Assembly: GCA_049616325.1 (NCBI GenBank)
Contig: JBMZHG010000002.1
Coordinates: 94,007-158,006, forward strand
Reading direction: 5' to 3'
DNA: 64,000 bases
Source of the DNA: UBA11663 sp049616325
Lineage (GTDB): Bacteria; Bacteroidota; Bacteroidia; Flavobacteriales_D; Sanyastnellaceae
Part shown: positions 59,819 through 64,000 of the stretch, piece by piece
Layout of the letters: every line of letters starts with the position of its first letter
Numbering within the stretch: the stretch's first letter is position 1
Made by a program: the position numbers and the translations under genes
Notes under the pieces: model-generated
Told to the model about the DNA's origin: nothing
The model's database searches: none
The model's input: the letters and a program-made list of their open reading frames with translations, nothing else

Positions 59819-61447
59819 TCACGCCTGCGGGTGAATTTGCTCTCCCTTATTGGAAATCGTGATTGCGGCATGCAGCAACGCAATCTTCTTGTACTTCGTC
59901 TCTGTGATGTCGAAATATCCATACATCCTACGCAGCGAAGAACCAATTCCATCCACACTCAAGCAAGCCCTGTCCGCGAGTTTGGCATTGGTGATTGTAG
60001 GGTCGTCAAGCAACAAATTCAACACCTTCCAATCCGTTTCATTCAATGACCGTCCTAGTAAATTTTCAATGCGGTCTCTGTTCAAAGACTCAAACGTTGG
60101 AATGGCCATGTTGCGCTCCGAGGATTTTAGGAACTGAATCTCGTCAAGAAGTTGTTGGCGCTTTTTCTCCTGCGTTGCTCGCAACCTAAAGATGAACACG
60201 ACCAACATGGCGAGAACAACCCCAAAGCCCACAATCAACCCCAAGACCGTCCGCAATTGAGAAAGGCTCTGGCGGTCGCGCAGAAGTTGAGCATTCATCT
60301 CAACCAGTAGAACCTGATGCGTCTTGTCTTTTTCATACGCCGCGCGGGCAATGGCGAAGCTGTTGGTTTGAATTTGAACGCTGTCGTGGTACAGCTGGAG
60401 TTTTTCATGCTCCAAGAGGGCTTTCTCGGCATTGTTGAGTGCTTTGAACGCTGCATACTTGATGTCGTGGAACTCCTCCAAAAGTTCAAAATCTCCCTGT
60501 CCTTGAATTTCATTCTCGATGCGATCCAAAAGCTGAAGAGCCATCTCCGGTTTCCCCATTTGCCGTTCAATGTTTGCCCGCATTAATTCGCAGGTGAGCA
60601 AATCCTCGACGGCTCCAACGGTCTTGCATTGGGTTATCCCTGAATCGACGTAGGCCATGGACAACTCAAGATTTCCCATGTCCAAGTGAATCTGCGCGAG
60701 GTTGGTCAAGCAACCCGCGATGTGAAAACCTGAATTGTACATGCGAAGCTTGCGAAGCGCTTTCATACTCAATGCTATCGCCGATTCAAATTCTGCAAGC
60801 TTGTATTGGGACCACCCCAAGTTCAAATCAAGGAGGGCCCTTAGGCGATCATCATCTCGACCTTTTGGCAGCTCGTTGGCAATCTGTTGATAATGTGCCT
60901 TGGCCAAAACATGGTCGCCAAGCAATGCAAAGACGGAACCCAAGGCCATGCCAACTTCACGAGCACGGGCAGAGTCCCCCACAGCGCGGTAGCATGTCGC
61001 TGCACTCGAAAAGTGCTCAAGTGCCTCAACGTATTCTTTCCTTGAGGCATAGGCAATGCCACGGTTCATTTCGACCGATCCCAATCGCAGGCTGTCGCCC
61101 AACGAAAGGGCAATCGTTTCAGCCTTGTCGTAGGCGTCAAGGGCCTCCTCGTTTTGCCCACGGTAGTTGAACAAACCACCCCGCCGTAGGTGAGCCTCGT
61201 ATGTCAAAGAGGGTCGGTTGGTCCTTCGACTGACGATGAGCAAGGTGTCCAGCTCAACCAAAAACACATCAGGGAATTCCTGGTGAAAGTTGACATAGCC
61301 TTTGTGCAATGCTCCGAGCCGCTCATCGAGTTCAAGCGTATCACTTCTCCATCTCTGGAGCAAACTGTCCAACTTCCCATTGGACAATTGACCGAAAGCC
61401 GCACTCATCAGCCCCCACGTCCCCAAGACCACGATCATTCGATTCAT
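59819..61447 (-). CDS. Membrane-bound TPR regulator with C-terminal LuxR-type HTH
   Basis: 542 residues: a signal-like N-terminus, about 350 residues of tetratricopeptide-type repeats (for example AHLRRGGLFNYRGQNEEALD, AIALSMKALRKLRMYNSGFH), one membrane helix (VLGLIVGFGVVLAMLVVFIF, about 400-420), a short coiled coil, then a C-terminal helix-turn-helix: LNETDWKVLNLLLDDPTITN, AKLADRACLSVDGIGSSLRR, MYGYFDI. This architecture is common in Bacteroidota one-component sensors that read periplasmic signals and bind DNA. A -7 box lies four bases before its ATG. The Kazal gene is 34 bases downstream and is a likely target or operon partner. Confidence 0.88.
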   Translation of the reverse strand: MNRMIVVLGTWGLMSAAFGQLSNGKLDSLLQRWRSDTLELDERLGALHKGYVNFHQEFPDVFLVELDTLLIVSRRTNRPSLTYEAHLRRGGLFNYRGQNEEALDAYDKAETIALSLGDSLRLGSVEMNRGIAYASRKEYVEALEHFSSAATCYRAVGDSARAREVGMALGSVFALLGDHVLAKAHYQQIANELPKGRDDDRLRALLDLNLGWSQYKLAEFESAIALSMKALRKLRMYNSGFHIAGCLTNLAQIHLDMGNLELSMAYVDSGITQCKTVGAVEDLLTCELMRANIERQMGKPEMALQLLDRIENEIQGQGDFELLEEFHDIKYAAFKALNNAEKALLEHEKLQLYHDSVQIQTNSFAIARAAYEKDKTHQVLLVEMNAQLLRDRQSLSQLRTVLGLIVGFGVVLAMLVVFIFRLRATQEKKRQQLLDEIQFLKSSERNMAIPTFESLNRDRIENLLGRSLNETDWKVLNLLLDDPTITNAKLADRACLSVDGIGSSLRRMYGYFDITETKYKKIALLHAAITISNKGEQIHPQA

Positions 61448-61451
61448 GCAT

Positions 61452-61459
61452 CGAATCTA
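61452..61459 (-). promoter_or_regulatory. -7 promoter box for the TPR-HTH regulator
   Basis: The minus strand reads TAGATTCG four bases before the ATG at 61447. Confidence 0.45.
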
Positions 61460-61577
61460 ACCAATCACATCAAAACCCAAATCCCAGGTTGTTGTCAGTA
61501 GCCTGTTGCCACTCAGTTTCACCCATAAACGTGAAAGATATTGACCTCTTGTCCAATCGCGAAGCCTACTTTAGTTC

Positions 61578-61625
61578 TGGACCCAGCAGGACAGAAGCCG
61601 AACACCCTCAACCCCGATTTGGTCA
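61578..61625 (+). repeat. 48-base interspersed repeat, copy 2
   Basis: Identical to copy 3 over 48 bases. It lies in the 271-base gap between the divergent genes starting at 61447 and 61719; nothing else in that gap is recognised. Confidence 0.9.
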
Positions 61626-61718
61626 ATCAATGACCGTGGATAAAGTCTTTCTTTGAACGAATCAGGCTCTGCCGAAGCACTCTCTTCCTGCCCTAAATTG
61701 ACTCCACCTTAAACACTT

Positions 61719-62165
61719 ATGATCATGGAAAATGAAATGTTGATTCCGGTGATACTTGCCGGTGTCTTTACTGCGATGGCAGTGCTTGGTGTGGCCATCA
61801 AAAAAGGGTTTTACGCACGTCTCGGATACTTCCTTTTTGGAGGTATGGTGATGACCTTCAATCTACTCGGTTTGGCTGCAGGAGAAGGAGGAATGGTGGA
61901 AATCATGTCTATAGGCATGTTCGCATGTCAAACAATCATCATGTACCCTTGGGTCCCTGAAGAAGTGGACTTTTCTCACGAGGCAATTCGAACGCTGGCA
62001 CTGCGGCTAACTACCACAGTCTTTATCATCAACGCAACTGCAACTTGGTTGATTCTTACAATGCCTGATTTTCCTCAGCTTTTGGCAGGCTTCCATGGCA
62101 TTTTGGCCATCATCATGTTGATGCGCATCGCCATGATCTTGAAAGGGGGCGTTACGAAGACTTGA
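61719..62165 (+). CDS. Four-helix membrane protein of unknown function
   Basis: 148 residues with four hydrophobic segments (LIPVILAGVFTAMAVLGVAI; LGYFLFGGMVMTFNLLGLAA; SIGMFACQTIIMYP; LTTTVFIINATATWLIL with a further helix near the end). The codon use is visibly more AT-rich than in the core genes to the left. Alternative ATGs at 61725 and 61737 are possible. I recognise no family. A strong hairpin terminator follows the stop by 18 bases. Confidence 0.8.
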   Translation: MIMENEMLIPVILAGVFTAMAVLGVAIKKGFYARLGYFLFGGMVMTFNLLGLAAGEGGMVEIMSIGMFACQTIIMYPWVPEEVDFSHEAIRTLALRLTTTVFIINATATWLILTMPDFPQLLAGFHGILAIIMLMRIAMILKGGVTKT

Positions 62166-62183
62166 CCTCCAACCTGCCAAATC

Positions 62184-62212
62184 AAAAAAGGCGAGCTCAG
62201 CTCGCCTTTTTT
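62184..62212. terminator. Bidirectional rho-independent terminator
   Basis: Thirteen-base-pair stem AAAAAAGGCGAGC / GCTCGCCTTTTTT (62184-62196 with 62200-62212) closing a TCA loop. It can stop the plus-strand membrane gene and the minus-strand genes ending at 62238. Confidence 0.93.
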
Positions 62213-62237
62213 CATGTGGTTGACTTTCGGTGAGAGC

Positions 62238-62519
62238 TCAAAGTTGGTTGAGCTCATGGATTTCGTAGCTCTCCATCACGGCATTAAAAACGGGCTTTGA
62301 CACTGGATTCGAACCATTCAAAAATGCATGCAATGCATCCATGTTGTGAACTGCAATTTTGAACATGACTTTGCTTTGGTCTGGGGTCACTGTTCCAATG
62401 GTTTTGCTCAGATCAGCAATCTTCCTTCGCTCTGCAATTCCTTCATCCGATTTCATGAAGCTCATGAATGTTGGGAATTGTCCTTCTTTGAGGTTTCCAA
62501 CAACGAGAATGTCTCTCAT
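62238..62519 (-). CDS. Small protein of unknown function
   Basis: 93 residues from the ATG at 62519, which overlaps the stop of the lipoprotein gene by ATGA; the longer frame to 62579 is rejected for that reason. It has no signal peptide. The N-terminus MRDILVVGNLKEGQFPTFMS and the middle VMFKIAVHNMDALHAFLNGS suggest a compact alpha/beta fold, perhaps a dimeric ferredoxin-like domain. I do not recognise the family. It is co-transcribed with the SnoaL-like lipoprotein. Confidence 0.75.
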   Translation of the reverse strand: MRDILVVGNLKEGQFPTFMSFMKSDEGIAERRKIADLSKTIGTVTPDQSKVMFKIAVHNMDALHAFLNGSNPVSKPVFNAVMESYEIHELNQL

Positions 62520-63019
62520 GGCGTCAAACGCTTGGAGTTGGAGTAGTAGTGAACTTGGTCGTCTTGAATCATGTACCACTCTTCAATCACCCCCTTTTCG
62601 ACCGTATCTCCTTCCAAAGTCCCGACCTCGTCAAATCCGGCATGAACCCACTCTCCTGGCGCGTTGGCATCGTCATCCACGCAAAACGCCCACATCATGT
62701 TCCAAGAGTAGTCTAGAGTGTCTTTTGAAAGCTTTTCAGCAAATGCATCAAAGCCTTGAAACTTATCGCCATCGTTCCATTCAAACACACAGGTGTCAGA
62801 GTAAAACTTGCGCATGGCTTCCAAGTCCATTTTGGCCCATTCAGCATCAATGGCCTTGACCAAATCAACTGCAGATTCAGATCCCATGCTTACCGGATTA
62901 CCAGTTGGGGCAAACCCATTTGCACAAGGTGTAGAAGACGCACCCTCTGAAGACTCCCCTCCAGAGTTGCACGAGGCCAACATGACGAGGCCTACGCAAA
63001 GTATCGAGTATAAACGCAT
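62516..63019 (-). CDS. Lipoprotein with a SnoaL/NTF2-like domain
   Basis: 167 residues from the ATG at 63019. The lipobox LASC puts the lipidated Cys near residue 17, followed by a Gly/Ser/Ala-rich linker. The domain (about 48-167) has the SnoaL-like pattern VDLVKAIDAEWAKMDLEAMR, FYSDTCVFEWNDGDKFQGFD, AFAEKLSKD, and C-terminal VIEEWYMIQDDQVHYYSNSK. Such cone-shaped domains bind small molecules or act as enzymes; no clear catalytic set is visible. The stop overlaps the next gene by ATGA. A weak -7 box (TAGCTTGC, 63025-63032) lies five bases before the ATG. Confidence 0.8.
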   Translation of the reverse strand: MRLYSILCVGLVMLASCNSGGESSEGASSTPCANGFAPTGNPVSMGSESAVDLVKAIDAEWAKMDLEAMRKFYSDTCVFEWNDGDKFQGFDAFAEKLSKDTLDYSWNMMWAFCVDDDANAPGEWVHAGFDEVGTLEGDTVEKGVIEEWYMIQDDQVHYYSNSKRLTP

Positions 63020-63024
63020 GTCGC

Positions 63025-63032
63025 GCAAGCTA
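63025..63032 (-). promoter_or_regulatory. Possible -7 box for the SnoaL-like lipoprotein gene
   Basis: The minus strand reads TAGCTTGC five bases before the ATG; two mismatches to TAnnTTTG. Confidence 0.3.
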
Positions 63033-63110
63033 AGGCGCAATTCGAACGGCCAAACGCGTTCCACTTTCAAGTCGAACTTTGTCCCGTGTCCTGCCACCAT
63101 ACGTTGACTC

Positions 63111-63587
63111 ATGACTCAAGACTTGAATGCCTTCACTTTTGTCTCTTTTGACCCTGCCTATCGCAAGGCCTTCTTTGACTTGAACAAAGCTTGGCTGGAA
63201 GCACACTTCCTTCTTGAACCCTACGACATCGAGGTTCTGTCCAACCCAGAGCGTGAGGTTTTGGATGCGGGCGGAGAAATCCATTTCGGGCTTTTGGGGG
63301 AGGAGGCCATTGCCACCTTTGCCTTGACACCCCGGCGCAAAGGCGTGATGGAATTGAACAAAATGGCCGTACACCAGAATCATCGCGACAAAGGAATTGG
63401 CCACCTCATGATGAACCGCGTCATGGACGTTTGTAGACTGCGGAACGTCCAAACCTTGGAGCTGTATTCTCACACCTCACTGGCAAGTGCAATTCACCTC
63501 TACCACAAATTCGGCTTCAAGGCTATGCCCATGCCTGCAGATTGTGTGTATGACCGCGCCAACACGAGAATGCAATTGGATTTGTGA
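63111..63587 (+). CDS. GNAT family N-acetyltransferase
   Basis: 158 residues. The acetyl-CoA-binding motif A is LNKMAVHQNHRDKGIGHLMM (the R/Q-x-x-G-x-G/A equivalent is HRDKGIG), after a beta strand, EAIATFALTPRRKGVMELNK. The C-terminal LELYSHTSLASAIHLYHKFG, followed by FKAMPMP, is the motif B pattern. It transfers an acetyl group to an amine; the substrate is not evident. It is divergent from the SnoaL-like lipoprotein gene, with 91 bases between the two starts, and convergent with the partial hydrolase on its right. Confidence 0.9.
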   Translation: MTQDLNAFTFVSFDPAYRKAFFDLNKAWLEAHFLLEPYDIEVLSNPEREVLDAGGEIHFGLLGEEAIATFALTPRRKGVMELNKMAVHQNHRDKGIGHLMMNRVMDVCRLRNVQTLELYSHTSLASAIHLYHKFGFKAMPMPADCVYDRANTRMQLDL

Positions 63588-63666
63588 GGCTGACGGTTTG
63601 AATCTGGCAGGCCCATGAGCGATGTTGCCTTGAAATTAGGGGACATCCTGAAAAAATCCCTCTGGG

Positions 63667-63714
63667 TGGACCCAGCAGGACAGAAGCCGAACACCCTCAA
63701 CCCCGATTTGGTCA
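63667..63714 (+). repeat. 48-base interspersed repeat, copy 3
   Basis: Identical to copy 2. It lies between convergent genes, 12 bases past the stop of the partial hydrolase. A 34-codon open frame (63615-63719) runs through it, but the other copies have no start in that frame. Confidence 0.9.
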
Positions 63715-63725
63715 AGTAAATCCAA

Positions 63726-64000
63726 TCAAGGTTCGACCGTCAAGCCTTGATATTCAACCAAGAAGTCAAAGCCCAATGACCACAATGGAGCACCGTCAAC
63801 CGATGCCCCCCAGATTCCGTGACCACCGTTCTCGATGGGATAAAGAGTGCACGGATTGCCATTGGCATCGTACGTTGCATTGAGAGAGGTGGCTTCAGAG
63901 TAGTCCACGGTAGGGTCCGCAGTTCCATGAACAATCATCAGCGGAGCGTCACCCGAATCGAACCTTGGCACCCCGTCCAAGGCCGTTAGGGCATCCACAG
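63726..64000 (-). CDS. C-terminal part of an alpha/beta hydrolase (partial)
   Basis: The frame runs off the right edge, so only about the last 90 residues are seen. They have the end of an alpha/beta-hydrolase fold: PLMIVHGTADPTVDYSEATS contains the catalytic Asp of the DPxV type, and LYPIENGGHGIWGASVDG contains the catalytic His in GGHG. The layout is typical of dienelactone-hydrolase, prolyl-oligopeptidase or esterase relatives such as carboxylesterase E-type. The nucleophile Ser would lie outside the window. The protein ends in LVEYQGLTVEP, with no obvious sorting domain. Confidence 0.85.
   Translation of the reverse strand, partial: VDALTALDGVPRFDSGDAPLMIVHGTADPTVDYSEATSLNATYDANGNPCTLYPIENGGHGIWGASVDGAPLWSLGFDFLVEYQGLTVEP

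Noticed and set aside
58780..63714. Integron attC sites
   Set aside because: The repeat lacks the long imperfect inverted structure and the RYYYAAC/GTTRRRY pair, no integrase is in the window, and the blocks are larger than typical cassettes. It is kept only as an alternative idea.
63615..63719. A 34-codon gene through repeat copy 3
   Set aside because: The other two copies have the same frame but no start codon, so the frame is likely a by-product of the repeat.

Overview
The window is a gene-dense piece of a high-GC Bacteroidota chromosome, most likely a Flavobacteriales-type lineage. Several signs point there: type IX secretion (T9SS) C-terminal sorting domains on many secreted proteins, Bacteroidota-restricted families (DUF2480, DUF4271, DUF3299), the hemD/rnpA/S41 peptidase neighbourhood, and -7 promoter boxes of the TAnnTTTG kind. 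No rRNA, CRISPR array, transposase, integrase or phage module was seen. No gap longer than about 300 bases lacks a gene.

Layout. 1-1.5 kb: tail of a T9SS substrate, a shared hairpin terminator, a small exported protein and a lipoprotein. 1.6-7.7 kb: core genes polA, DUF2480, dxs and purQ on the minus strand. 7.8-11.5 kb: a 1242-residue surface protein with alternating Ig-like modules. 11.6-13.1 kb: a tiny membrane protein facing purD. 13.2-15.0 kb: a fused GT2-GT9 glycosyltransferase. 14.9-23.5 kb: a compact minus-strand run (lamin-tail surface protein, DUF4271, hemD, rnpA, CtpA-like protease, O-antigen-ligase-like protein). 23.6-26.6 kb: asd, tRNA-Thr(CGT), a beta-barrel-like protein and a T9SS-like secreted protein. 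26.7-29.3 kb: nitroreductase and metG. 29.6-38.7 kb: a long plus-strand series (63-residue protein, LD-carboxypeptidase, kbl-like ligase, FAD oxidoreductase, ferritin, YfiR-like protein, TPR protein, HAMP-SpoIIE phosphatase, ClC channel). 38.7-41.2 kb: DUF3299 protein with a LolCDE/MacB-like ABC transporter. 41.6-49.2 kb: a translationally coupled minus-strand cluster of sulfotransferase-like and glycosyltransferase genes. 49.2-56.7 kb: S8 protease, GapN-like dehydrogenase, unknown membrane protein, AlkB-type hydroxylase, cytochrome c/PQQ-type sugar dehydrogenase. 56.8-64 kb: visibly more AT-rich accessory segment with FG-GAP/ASPIC and Kazal secreted proteins, a TPR-HTH regulator, small unknown genes, a GNAT enzyme and a truncated hydrolase.

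How the genes work together. Much of the window concerns the cell envelope: lipid A or polysaccharide assembly (GT2-GT9, O-antigen ligase-like, DPM-like GT2, GT-C-like protein), possible sulfation, lipoprotein or envelope ABC transport, and T9SS cargo. The ferritin-YfiR-TPR-phosphatase-ClC series looks like one coupled signalling operon.

The most unusual observations are: a 48-base sequence present three times, in the same orientation, between genes at 58780, 61578 and 63667, whose minus strand ends like a tRNA 3' end with CCA; a set of about a dozen genes whose -7 box lies only 3-6 bases before the start codon, predicting leaderless mRNAs; the GT2-GT9 fusion; the overlapping sulfotransferase cluster with a 44-residue membrane protein; and a shared Cys-rich plus EF-hand-like C-terminal module on two neighbouring secreted proteins.
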